NCBI GenBank assembly: GCA_029204225.1
Contig: CM055096.1
Span: 28,533,995 to 28,597,994 of the forward strand
Length of the DNA stretch: 64,000 nucleotides
Reading direction: 5' to 3'
Source of the DNA: Diphasiastrum complanatum
Taxonomy: Eukaryota > Streptophyta > Lycopodiopsida > Lycopodiales > Lycopodiaceae
The notes beneath the pieces were generated by a model that was not told the DNA's origin, searched no databases, and saw only the letters and a program-made list of their open reading frames with translations. A program made the position numbers and the translations under genes. Shown piece by piece: positions 11,301-24,700 of the stretch (position 1 is its first letter; every line of letters begins with the position of its first letter).

Positions 11301-14300
11301 TTGAGCCACCCCTTGAGCCATGAATACAATGCCTTAGTGTTATGCCACCCCCCATGCCCGTTGTACGCATATGACTATAAGACCATACCGGTCAAATGCC
11401 GGCCAACCCTAGTCATTGCCCACCATATTATTGGTTAACTTAGTCAGTTGTACGTCAACTCTACCAAATTCGTCATGCAGCACGTCGTGTGCAAGTACAT
11501 TGGGTTGCAACTGCAACACACCTAGACATAACTGGCCTTAGGTGCCTTTGATGGGAAGTCATCAACCATCTCAAAGTGGTCCTATGACCTCTGGAGCTAC
11601 CGCTGTTGTTGGAATATGTTGGATCCTTGACTATATTCTAACACTCTTTTCCTCCTCAAGAATGTCATCGCTCCTCGATGACAAACTTAGGATAGGATTT
11701 CTGTAGCTGGGCTTGCTTGACTCTCCCATGTTGCTTTGGACAATGGTAATCCTTTCCAAGCTACCTAACCATATCTCAGTCGTCGCTATCTCTCCTCTAA
11801 GATATGCTCAGGTCCATGATCTGTCATATCTTGTTCTTGTCAGCATGCTACGACACCGCCCACTAGGCTATCATCTCCAGGCATTTCTTTAAATGACTTA
11901 CATGAAAAACTGGATGCACTTTGCATCCCTCGGGCAGTTGCAACATATAAGTTACCTCACATATAAGCTACCTCACTAACCTTTTTAATAATTCGCCATG
12001 GTCCACAATACCTTGGTAATAGCTGTGCACACTTGCCAGTTCTCATCGCCTTACATATAGGTAGCACTAGCAAAAAGACCAAATATCTTCTCTCGAACTC
12101 CTTGTATGAGCGATTTTCACGTACACAAGTCTCTGCTCTAGCTCGAGCCTTGAAAAGACTTTGATGTGCTAAATCCAACTTAGCTTGCATTTGAGTCCAG
12201 AACTTTCCAACGCTATGTACCTTCCTGAGAATCCTTAGAGTTGTCGGACTCGTCGGCTAGAATCCATGATTGAGTTCAAATGGGCTCATCCTTGTGGACA
12301 CATTCTTTTTATCATTATATGCATACTCTACTGTTGGCAAATATTTCACCAGTTAGTCTAACATTCACTTACATTGTGGGTGTTCACTACTACTCGTCCG
12401 CAATTGTGTTCCCTACTTGGGATCCCTGTTTGAGACAATGGACTTCGAAAATGCATGCAATCTCACTACCTGATAAATGAACAATTCTGCGAATTGTGAA
12501 GTTGTGACTTTCTTTTTGGTGGCAATAAAATGAACCTTTTTAGTAAGCCTGTCCCCAACTATCAAGATTGAATTCATCAAATTTTGAGTCCTCGACAATC
12601 CAACAATAAAATCCATAGAGTTGCTCTCTTGAGTCGAATGGACTGTGGGGTATCTCCAATAAATGGGGTAAATTGTGGACGTACCCTCTTTGCCTTGTTC
12701 ACCTAACAATGCATGCAACGTTGGATGTACCTTCTAACGCTTGTCGCATACGTGGTCAGAAGAAGTGTCGACTTACTAACTTAGATGTCTTATCCATTTC
12801 AGGATGCCCTACGTAGGGACTATCATGACACTCATGAAGGACCTTACAGTAAAGTCCGTTCATGTTTGGCATGGAATATTTTCCATTTCTCTTTAGCATA
12901 CCTCAGTGTATGCAAGATATGTGTGTGCCTCATTAGAGGAGATAGATGTGGCTGCTCCGTCCGAAATACCGGTAATGACATGTGCAATAGGCCACACACG
13001 CTGACAATTCTCATCTCTTTGTTGAGCTCGTCGAATCTCATGAATGAGCTTGCTTTTAGCCTAACTTAGGTTGATTACAGAAATGCCTAAGATTGTGATG
13101 GTTAGTATATACACAAAATTCGGCACCATATAGATAGTGTCGCCACACCTTGAGTGAATGTATAATTGCATACATTTCCTTCTCATGTGTCGGGTACCTC
13201 TGCTGAGTAGGAGTTAGCTATTTACTCTCAAAAGCTATTGGCCTCCCCTCCTGGTTGAGGATTGGTGATTTCACTTGCATCGGTCTCTAAAGGAAATGGC
13301 TTTTGGAGATCGACAATCTGGAGCACAACATTGCCTCCTTAAGTAATTAAAAATTGTCCTCGGTCTCCTTAACGCTAATACCCAAAATGCTATTATTGCG
13401 TAATAGGTCCGTCAATGGAGCAGCTATCAGACTATAGTTCTCGACGAATCTGCGATAAATTACACAAAAACCCAAGGAGGAGCGTAATTGTTGGCCAAGG
13501 ACAATTCAATATTACAGCCACGTTAGTTGGATCTATAGTTATCCCCTCTGCCATCACAATGTGACCGAGTAGACCACACGAGTCATACACAACTCGGTTT
13601 TCTTATCATTAGCATGCAAAACTTGTCTTGCACTAAAGACTATTTCTAGATTCTTTCTATGGTCTAGAATCGACTTATTGTAGAATAGGATGTCATCGAT
13701 AAAATCAATGATGGGCCTACCCATAAAGTCTTTGAGTATGTCTTTTTTGAGCATCATGAATGTCATTGGAGCAGTGGAGCATTAGTTAGACCAAAAGGCA
13801 TGACCAAGAACTCATATTGTCCAAAGTGCATACAAAACACCATCTTTGGTACATCAGGCTCCCTAATACAGATCCAATGGTAGCCACTTTTAAGATGTAT
13901 CTTGTTGAACACCTTTGCAGCATGCAATGCCTTTAACAAATCATCTATTTATGGCATAGAATACCTGTGTTTTATCATGATCTTATTCAAGCCAAGATAA
14001 TCTACACACATCCTAAAACATCCATTTTTCTTCTTTATCAACAAAATTGGCAAAGCGAAGGCTGAATAACTAGGTTTAATGTAGGCTAATCTAAGATACT
14101 CATCGAGTATCTTCCTCCTCAAGGCTCATCCTATAGGGAGGTTGAAAAATGGGTCCTGCCCTTGGAACCAGCTCAATCCTGTGTCCAACATTTGTACTAG
14201 GGGGGCATCCGACTGGTTTTTCTTAAACAAGATCTGACTTGAACGTTTGCCTAATAGACTTGTCTAGAGTACGAAGCTCAATAGGATCCAAAGCAGATAT

Positions 14301-17300
14301 GGACGCTATCTCTGAAGATTGCAATGCGGAAATGTGCTTTTGCCTATTTAACTTATTTGTTGTAGATTGCAATACATTACCATACAGTGTAGGTGCACTG
14401 AGGTTCCAGAAATGCGTTTCTGGTTTTGGACAGCAATTTTAGGTCTAGTTTCGTGCAATTTCAGGGCAAAATAAATATATAATTTGTTTTTTTTTCTCAA
14501 CGATTCTGGTGCCAGAAATGCGATTCTCAGAAACGCATTTTAGGGAATGTTAAATGCGTTTCTGTGCAACTATGCCATACACTATCTATCTTATCAGAAC
14601 TTAAAACATGTGATCCATTCACTAAGTCATTCACAATTAAAAAACACATACAAATATTGGAAACGCTGTTTCTATATTTGTAAAACCAAAATGAGAGGGC
14701 CATCAAGCGACTTCCTCTCACATTTCAAGGTATGGGACAAACCCCCATACTTGAACTCATATACATGAATTACAAAATCTGTCGTTGGCTGCCTAGCTGC
14801 ATGCCAATGTTTACCAACCACTAGATCAAAACATGCTAGTTTGGTAATCTCAAAATCCAGGGAATTTGTATATGTTTGTTTAGTAAGTAGAAGCACAATT
14901 TGTCATGCCCAGGACTGGTCTCGGGTAGCGTGTCCACGCTAGGAACCGGTAGATCAACAACTCGTAAGTTAATTGTGACTATAAGGGAATTGGGGCCCTT
15001 ATGTGTACATGGTCATAATTAATGGTTGTAGGCTTAAACACAAGGTGGTGGAGTTGGTATGGGTTTATCAGTGAGTCATTAGGGAACTGGATGACGTGGC
15101 CCAGATAGGCTGCAGAGGTGTCCGGTGAGGTGTCACAGTGCACTACTAGTGGTGCATGGGCCTTGGAGGGTATAAGTATACCTGCTGGGCTCTCACTAGT
15201 GTATGCTTGATTTTGTGATTAGTAGTCAACGTAACACGTGACATATGCTCACTGGGAGACTTGGTCCAGTGCATGAGTTACACTTGTTGTGGACTGTCAA
15301 CGGACAGGTCAACAAGACGTGTCATATGCTCATTGGGGCACTTGGTCCAATGTATGAGTGACATGTGTCAACTAGTCTACCTGTAGCTTGTCTATGTGTC
15401 AGGGTACTGCCAAGTGGCAAGTGTCGACTGTGCATGGAATTTGCCATGTGTCAACATTAGGATGTGTCAGGGCTAAGGGATACTTGAGGGGATATAGTGT
15501 GAGTCTTGCTAGGCCCTATCTTATTCCTATGCAGTTGAAGTTGGGAGGAGACTTGCAACAAAGCTCTCATGCTTGCTTGTTGATCTATGTGCTTTTGCTT
15601 GAGATTAATAAAGTATCAAATTTGCTGGGTATTTTTGTGTACTTACTTAGGGCTTTGTGTGCTTGTGTGTGCAACATTTGGTATTAGAGCGGTTGCTTTC
15701 TAGACTCGTGTGGGATTTGGCATATTCAATTAGGGTTTGGTGAAGCTTGGAGCCCATAAGAGTAGATTGAAGTCCTATGGTGTATTGTTGATCTTTTGGC
15801 AGCCTTTGAGCAACTTCTACTACTTGGCTTGTTTATTCTCTTTGCTTTTGTGAAAATCTAGCCCCAAATAGGATTTGTAAAATTGTTTGTAACTTCTTCA
15901 ACACTCAGTGTTTTTCAGATCTGTCAGTTGCTATAGGCTTTCTGTGGTAGTGCTTTTTGCCTCTTGATTCGGTGATCATCCCTTGCTTTTTGCTAATTGT
16001 CAGTTTGAAACCTTAGTTTGCTGATTTTTTGGAGAAGAAGAGTCTGTGAGTAGTTAGAACTTGGCTATAGGAGGTTTGTTCTATCCAGTTCTAGGAATTC
16101 ACGGTAATCTATATGGATAGTGATTTGTGCCGAGAGCTTGTTCTTGCTTTGTTTCAAGAATTGAACTTGTTGATTTGCATAGTTTTTTGTACATTGCTTC
16201 TATTCTTTTGCTATGGCATCCGCAAGCAACACCAGTCAAGTTTCACAAAGATTAAACGCAATATGTTCCAAGGTGGATACTATCAAAGCCACTCTTAAGT
16301 TGATTTTGGAGCAACTCAAAGGTAAAGGAGCTAAGTATTCTTGAGAGAGTTAGTGGTACGACTATGGAAGCTGAGTTGGGATTTCGAAAGAGGAAGCTAC
16401 CTATTATCAAAGATCTAAGTGGAGGAGGAAGGTGTAAAAGGATTACATAGTTCCACCAACCACATGGGAGCCATTCCAGCGAATGTTTACGCAAAATTGG
16501 GTGCCTATGGATGAAAATAATAGAGCCATGTAGCAATGGACTTATTTAAAGCAGGGTACTTGAGCGTGCAGGATTATGCAAACAAGTACCGAGAGGCTTT
16601 GTTACACATTCCTTAGGAAGTTCCTATGTACATGCAACTGTTTCATTTTGTGGAGGGACTTCAAGAGAGTATTCTCCCTTTTGTGAGGAAGGAGCAATCT
16701 CATGATTTGTTGGGAGCCATACAAGTGGCTTTGTATTATGAAGATAGCAAAAGGGGCCCGGATGTTGCTGCGATAGACTGCTATAGGTGGCCAGCAACCT
16801 TGGGGACTCAAGGGCAAATCGAACAAGAAGATAAAGTTTGAAGGTCAAACTAGTCAGTGGTAAGCTTGGGGTGACTAGAAGGGAAAGGTGCAGGGGCCCC
16901 CAAAGGCAAAAGGTTGTATGGGTAGCCCAATGTCCAAAAGGGTCAGCGTCCTTCAATGTTGTCTCCTTAGGACCAGGAACGTGCAAAGAGGGAGAACCTT
17001 TGTTTTGGATGTTTGGGGCAACATAGGTCGAAAGAACGTCCATGGAACTTGATGTGGACCACATAAAATCTTTAGGTGGACCAAATGAAGTAGGGGGATA
17101 ACCCTATGACAGTGGAAAAGATCGAGCAAGAAGCCAATCCGGACGCTCACACCTCATTAATGTTTCGGTGGTCAGGAGAGTGGACATATCTTGACCAACG
17201 TGTTTGTCAAAGTCGGCTCGCCAAGGGTATCTATCTCCTAACACTTCTCTTATTGTTATGCAAGGACAACTGTGTGGTAGATATGTTCAGGTTCTATTTG

Positions 17301-20300
17301 ACAATGGGGCCTCTCATAATATGTTGAATTCAACTTTGGTACGGAGCTTAGGTGTGAGCACTCAACCATCCTAGTACCAGTACATAGTGGCAATGGCTGA
17401 TGGAAAGGATACAAAGATTCGGGATAAGAGGGTCGTCGACATTGCACTATTTGTACAAAGTTACACAGAAGAGCTGGATTTTGAGATAACACAGCTTGTG
17501 CGGTTTGATGTCGTGTTGGGCATTTGTTCGCACACGATGAGGAAGCCACACATAGCCTGGGATACTCATGTGTATGAGTTCCAATTTGATGGTGTGATGC
17601 ATTCCCTTTGTGGTGAGCGGGATGTGCCTCTTGAATCGCTTTTTTCAACTACGCAATTGTGTAGGATCCATTATGAGTACATGTGTGTTTGCTTTTTACT
17701 TGATATTACTAGTCAGAGTAGCATGCAATATGTGCAAACCAATAGTGCAAACCTTAGGATTGTGTTGTCTACTTTTGAGGGAGAAGACTTTATTCGCCAA
17801 TAATAAAGAAACTGAATTGTTTAAATAGGAAATAGAGTATCTTGGTCATATAGTGTTTGTTGATGGAGATAGGCCAGATCTTAAGAAGGTTGTTGTGATC
17901 GTTGCATGGTCTATGCTAGTTGATTTGACAACACTCCATTCTTTTCTTGGATTGGTAGTATTTTATAGAAAGTGTGTTAAGAAATACTCCTATATTGCAA
18001 CGCCTTTGACTAATTTGACTCAAAAAAAATAAATTTGGTGAGTGGATTGAAGTGCAACAATCAAGCTTTGATAAGTTCAAGCAACTTGTTGCTGAATGCA
18101 TCACTATAAAGATTGTAGGCCCTCAAAAGTCCTACATTATTGATATGGATGAGAGTGACATTGCAGTGGGAGTAGTTCTGATGCAAGAGGGTAGGCTTGT
18201 GGCCTTTGAGAGCAAGAAGCTCAACCTGGCATAGAGAAATTATCCAGTTCAGGAAAAGGAGTTGTATGCCATAGTTCATGCATTAAAGGCATGGAGGCAT
18301 TATCTATATGGATCGGATTATGAGGTATTCATTGATCATGATACCTTGAGATAGTTTTGTAAGCTTGTGGCCTTTGAGAGCAAGAAGCTCAACCTGGCAT
18401 AGAAAAATTATCCAATTCATGAAAAGGAGTTGTATGCCATAGTTCATGCATTAAAGGCATGGAGGCATTATCTGTCTATTTGCTCAACTGACATGCTGGC
18501 ATAATGTTTGTGTGTCTTCAATGATAAAGGTTATGCAACATTGATCAGGGTAAGGATAAAAGATCTGACTGAGCAAGGGTGGTCAATCATGTGAAAAGCA
18601 GTTACACCGCTTACAAATCTCAGAGAATTTATATTTTTATTGGTGTCTCACTCACCCTCTTGTCCAGGTGCATTGTCACACAGCTATCCTATCTTGGTAT
18701 ACCATGGAAACAACCCATCTCAATCTTTTGCTAGTTTCTGGTGGAACCGTGGGAGGAAATCCTACAATGGTCAACTCTTTCCAAAGCTTGGCGCATCCTT
18801 GTATCTTAAAAGTATCTCGGGCATTTGGTAGAGGTTTACATCTTGAAGATTCGCCTCATGAGTGAACTGTTATTCTGGGCCCTGTAGGTACGCTTAAAAA
18901 GTCTTCTACGATCATGTTCACAACAAGATAATAAAGAGAAAGCTATCATTGCAGAGTAAGTTAGGCTTATCATGTGTGAGAGGTTGTGGAGGTTGTGGCA
19001 GGAGTTCTTGCAAAGAAAAAGATGAGGTTGATAACGAGGATGCTTATGTGCTAAAAGGTAGGGTAGATGTGATAGGTTGTGGAGGTTGTTGCTTCTGATA
19101 TTGAGATGTAGGCTTCTCCTGAAGGATTTTTTTTTAAACCATTCTACAGTAGAATTGAGGATATGTATTATAGATAAATGTGTAGACTATATTTCTCCAG
19201 CAGTTCATGAGATATTTAGGTTGATGCATCTTACTTCAGTAATGTAATTCCCCATTTCCTGTTATTATGTGTTGATTGTTAATAGTTGAGTTTTTTGAAA
19301 TTTCAAAGTTATCACTATCAGAGCTCCTCAATCATTAATCTTGCTCGATGCTGTTGTTTTATTTTGAAAAACATAAAATGTTTGATTCGTACTTACATAA
19401 GTCTTTCGGTATACCATCTGAAGAGGCTATGATAAGAGAAATAAAGTCATGTTTTTCACCTTGTGAATCTCGTTGAGTAATAAGAGACCTAAGTCTTTCA
19501 AAAAGTACATTCCCAACTTATGATCGTCTAACCTTTATAGGTATGTTTATTATCAGGGAATGGACGAGCATAAAGGTTCTCATATAAGAAAGTTCTATGT
19601 AGAGGTATGTCTTGCCAAATTTTGTGATTTGCTACAATGTTCTTAATTTTCCTTTTGAACTTGTGATGTATTAAGCTATCTTGTGTATCAATATATCTGA
19701 CCATGATGCTAGACTTTGAAACTTCTTCTGCTGGCATGCATAGGGAATTCAGTACTTAGAATGTATGTCTAACCACAATTGTTCATATGGCTATCTTATT
19801 TCCACTCCATGTCCTTGCTCAAAGCACTCAGTTGGTTCAAGTTGTCAGTCAGTTTGTTAGACATTCTGCACAGTCAGAGCATATCTTCCATATAATGCAT
19901 ATGAACTTATATCCTTCTTTTCTGTTGCATCTCCATCGTGGATTTAAGAGCTGCAATGATTCACAGTAGTATAGGATTTTGAAATCTGTCTTCTAATTGC
20001 AGGAAATTTCTTGATTCAAATCTTGACTGTGTAAGGTTTGAGTTGTTCATAACGTTTGAGGTTATTCTTCTATATTTGTTACGCTGTGAAACTTAAAATA
20101 TGCTTGTTGCTGAAATACTTTATACTTTGAGAACTGCATACTTTTCCTTTTTGGGACTCCACAATTTTTTTGCTAATTCTAACCTTTTGCCTAATGATAT
20201 AGAAATTTTAGAGCCAATTTGAATCTAAGTCTTACTGCTATTCTTGCCTCTCTCGATGTAAAATCGATGAACAGCATAGATTGATCTGCTCTTTCCACCA

Positions 20301-21678
20301 TGCTTTGCCAGGCCACGTTTGGCAAATCACCTGAGATTACTAGTGCCTCTGATTAATAGTCAGGGGCCTTTTGCTTGTATGTCAAGGTCTTTGCTAGCCT
20401 CAATGGCTAAGAAAGTGTCACCTGGACCACCTGTATCATCAGAGATACCGCCCCCCTCTCCAGTAGGGCCGCTTAATTAGCTGCCTTCTCATGATATTTT
20501 GCTAGCTTGCTTAGCAGTTTCTCAGGTTTGTGAATTATCTTCTCCTATGCAAGCCTTGCCTATATAGCTTTTATTTTTGTGTGGTGAAGGTTTTTATGAT
20601 GGTCGTACTGGTGCTTGCCCATTTCCTTTGTCAAGATTTTATGGATTTGCATTTGCTTTTGTCCAATTCAAGGGCATATATGCTCTTTGTGACAATGGGA
20701 AGCGATATGGTTTTTTTCATTTTCACTGTTTATTGTTTCTTCCTCATAGCATGAGTCATTGATCGACAGCTCCTTGTCGGAGGCAACAATCTATCTTGGA
20801 ACTTACATGAAATCTTAAGCACATTAGACAACCTAAATACACCAGTGGCTGGTGAGAACCAAAGAAGTTTTTAATATCTCCAAAACAAGAGGAATTGACT
20901 ACTCACCAATGGTATCACCTAGTGCTCCTCAAACTCCAAGTTTGCTATGGATTAGTCGCGTAGTAATTATGCATAAAGCACTTGCTATATTTCCCATTAT
21001 GAATCTAGAGCTGATCTGATGATTCCTGCCTCCCCATTATGAATCTAGAGCTGATCTGATGATTCCTGCCTCTTCTTGTATGACATGGCTCCTTTTAAGT
21101 ACCCTCGTTTCTCTATTAAACATGTTGTTGTCTCCAAATAACATGTCTTTATCAAAAATCTACCAAGAACGACGTTTTATATAGCTTCAATATTAGCAAA
21201 CTGTTCTAGTCCCTCATATGCTTGTGATCCCCACAAACAAAAAACCATAGTAACCCAAACTCTTTAGTGGTACAAGGACTTGAGAACATCTATTGTACGC
21301 ACCAATCTAGGTGAATGATCCATGTGGGCTAATAGTAAGAATTCAACTGAGGGATGATGCTTCCAAGATGATGCTAGTCATACATGGGGGGAGGAAGAGA
21401 GAAAGTAAGCAATGAAGAAAGAGATTGTGTTATGAACTATGACACCCTAGAAGGGCAACTATCCCTTCTCCTCCTAGCCAGCAAGGCCTTTTTGCTTATG
21501 GAGAGGATCCCTCTATTGTAGGCTGATGGCATGCACATGTGTTGTGTGTCGTGACACCACTCACTCTATTGAATTTGGCGTACATGCATATTGAAGGAAA
21601 ACAAGAGTCAAGGCATCAAGATCTAGCTATCAATCAATCTCCACAAGACACAAGAGAGAAGAGACTGGGTGCCCTCCT

Positions 21679-21731
<53 letters not shown>

Positions 21732-24700
21732 TAGCAACACAAAGTAATGGAGAGCAATGCTTAGCCAAAACTGAAAAATGTGACACAATAAGCCATTATG
21801 TACTCTACCTACTTACCGAATGTAGGGCACTCCCAAAAGTCAAGATAGGGCCCCTAAACCAAATTAGACCTCTAAGGACCCACGAGTCAGTACATGACCA
21901 AAATTGGGTCCATCACAAATTAAGACAAACTTAACATGGCCTAAATAACTAAATACCCATGGTTAAACAATCTCGACCTTTTGGGTCAAAGTAACCTATG
22001 GATTAACTTTAGCATAGTCATTTATTTCTAACACTCTCCTTAAATGACAATGCAAAAAAACTGAAATCTTCACTATGTAATAAAGCCAACACGTGGTATT
22101 AAATTTAAAGCTTTGCATAAAGCTTCAAATCTTACTCTAGGCAACGCCTTAGTGAAAAGGTCCGCAATATTATCCTTTGTAGGACAATACTCAAGTAAAA
22201 TGTCGCCATCATGAAGGCTCTCCCGAACAAAGTGATAATGGATCTCGATGTGCTTCGTCCTCGCATGATAAACAGGATTCCGTGCAACTGCAATAGCACT
22301 CTGACTATCAATCAAGTTAAGAGTGGCTGAGGCTCGCCAAACTTCCTGTCAACAAGTCTTCTCAACCATAAACACTCCGTTGTGGCTGAAAATATCGCCC
22401 TTGGGGCTTGCTTCAGTCCATAAAGTGCGTTCTTGAGAAGACACACTTTATCTTCTTGGCCTTCAACCAAAAAACCAGCAGGTTGTTGAAGGTACACTTC
22501 CTCATTGAGATCACCATTGAGGAATGCTATCTTTATGTCAAGTTTCGCAAACGCCAACCAAAATGGGCAGCGAAAGAGGTTACTACCCTCACGGTAGTCA
22601 TCCGAGCAGTAGGAGAAATAGTCTCCTCATAATCAATCCCTTTTGCTGAGCATAGCCTTTGGCAACAAGCCTTGCCTTGTACCTTTCAATGGTACCATCT
22701 GCCGTATACTTGATTTTGTATACCCAATGCCCATTTAGAACCAATTGACTTCTTCCCATGAGGAAGATCAACAAGAACCATGAGTGAGTCATACTCATCT
22801 TGCATCGTATCCTCCCAACATTTTGCTCCCTTGGCCTGCTCACGAAAATCAGGTTTTTCCGCAACGTCTCCATGAGATGTAAGAGCAAAATCTAAAAAAT
22901 CAGCATAGTCCACTGATTTTGTAGAGGCACATGTCTTTCCATGATAAAATGAACTTACTTTGTTGTCCCACAAAGTCGACAACAGCCACCGTGGGACTGT
23001 TTTAGGCTGTCCAACAGCCATGTCTCTTCTTGCAATTTGCTATCCAAGATCTTCCGACATTGCACTTGGCTGTCCAAGATCTTCTAAAACTGGTCCTTGT
23101 TGTCCAACAGTTCCTACAGGCTGATTTTGAGCAACAATGGGCGGTTCTTGATGAACATTAGGCTCTAAACTTGATGAGGTGTTGGGCAGTTCGAAACTGG
23201 TTGATTGCTGCCCCTTATCTCCAGAAATTGAAGTACCAAATCTGGAAAAAATGCAACATTCATACTATGTGGGCTGTCCCCCTTCAAGATATGAGTTGGG
23301 GCCACATCTAATGAATTCTTTTCAAAAAAATGCACATCACGACTAACAATAATCTTGTTGGTGCTCAAATTGAACAGCCTATAGCCTTTGCTTTCACTAC
23401 TATAGCCAACAAAAATGCATTCAACTCCTTTATCCTCGTACGAAGTTTATCCGGAACAAAAGCATAAGCCGTACAACCAAAATGCGAAAGTGACAGATTG
23501 AAGGCTTCTTCCCATACGAAATTTCATAAGGAGTTAATACTTTCAATGCTTTAGTAGGACAACGATTGCTTATGTATGCTGCCGTTATAACTCCTTTAGC
23601 CCAAAACTTGTGAGGCAGTCCCTTTGCTTTGAGCATGCAACGGGCCATCTCCATAAGTGTGCGATTCTTTCGCTCTTCTTTCGCTCGGCAACACCATTTT
23701 GTTGAGGCGTATAGGGAGTTTGTAAAATTCCCTTCTCTCGAAGAAATGCACCGAACGTACTCTTGATGTATTCCCCTCCTCGATCGGTGCGTAGGGTTTT
23801 CAAAGAATGCCCAAACTGATTTCCACCATTGCTAGAAAATCTTTGAAATGCTGAAAAACTTCCGATTTAGCCTTCATAGGATAGATCCATGTAAAACGGG
23901 AAAAGTCATCAATAAAAGGCACAAAATAGATGCACTTTTCAATGGATTCGGTCCTCATTGGACTACAAACATCACTATGAACCAAATCAAATCACTATGC
24001 ACCCCTCGCATACATGCTGCTCAATAGTAGGAATGATTGTGATGTAGAAGCAACAAGACATATAGAGGAAATTCGTCGTTCATAGGTATCCATAATGAAT
24101 AAGCCAGCATGCATTGTTCCCAAAACAATAATCAAGAGAGACCTTTGAGGATCCTTGACAAGACAGTCATCTTCTTTGAACTCAACGACTAGTCTTTGCT
24201 TCAACATAGTTGAAACCAAAAGAAGATTCTTCTTGATTCCCGAAACATAAAGCACATTCTTAATGTATTTTTCTTCACCATTAGGCAGAATGATGGCTAC
24301 ACCCAATTCCATGAACAGAATAAGATGCATTATCCGCACATTGTACCTTGCTTCCATTTTGCACTTTCACTAATTTAGTGAATGCTTCTTTGCGAGAGGT
24401 CATATGACGAGTAGCACCACTATCAATCACCCATTCAATGGGCTGAAAATCAGCAACTTGCCAAACAGAACCTGAATTCCTCATAGATGTAGAAGTACTA
24501 GTAGAAGCAATATTAGACACAAAAGCATAGTCTTGGTTGAAGAGATCACCACTAGCTACAAGCTCTTGCTCCAAAGTAGCAAGTGAAGCACTAGTAACAA
24601 TTCCTTTACTCTCCTTTTTTGCAAGCTTTTTCTTACAATCCTTGATGAAGTGCCGTAGAAATGGCTGTGCCATGCATATCAACTTGAGGCACACCATGCA

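Noticed and set aside
14901-15690. tRNA gene near TGGTATTAGAGC
   Set aside because: Only the 12-nt primer-binding complement is present; no cloverleaf.
20993-21072. 40-bp exact duplication as a target-site duplication
   Set aside because: The units are adjacent with nothing between them and are far longer than any target duplication.
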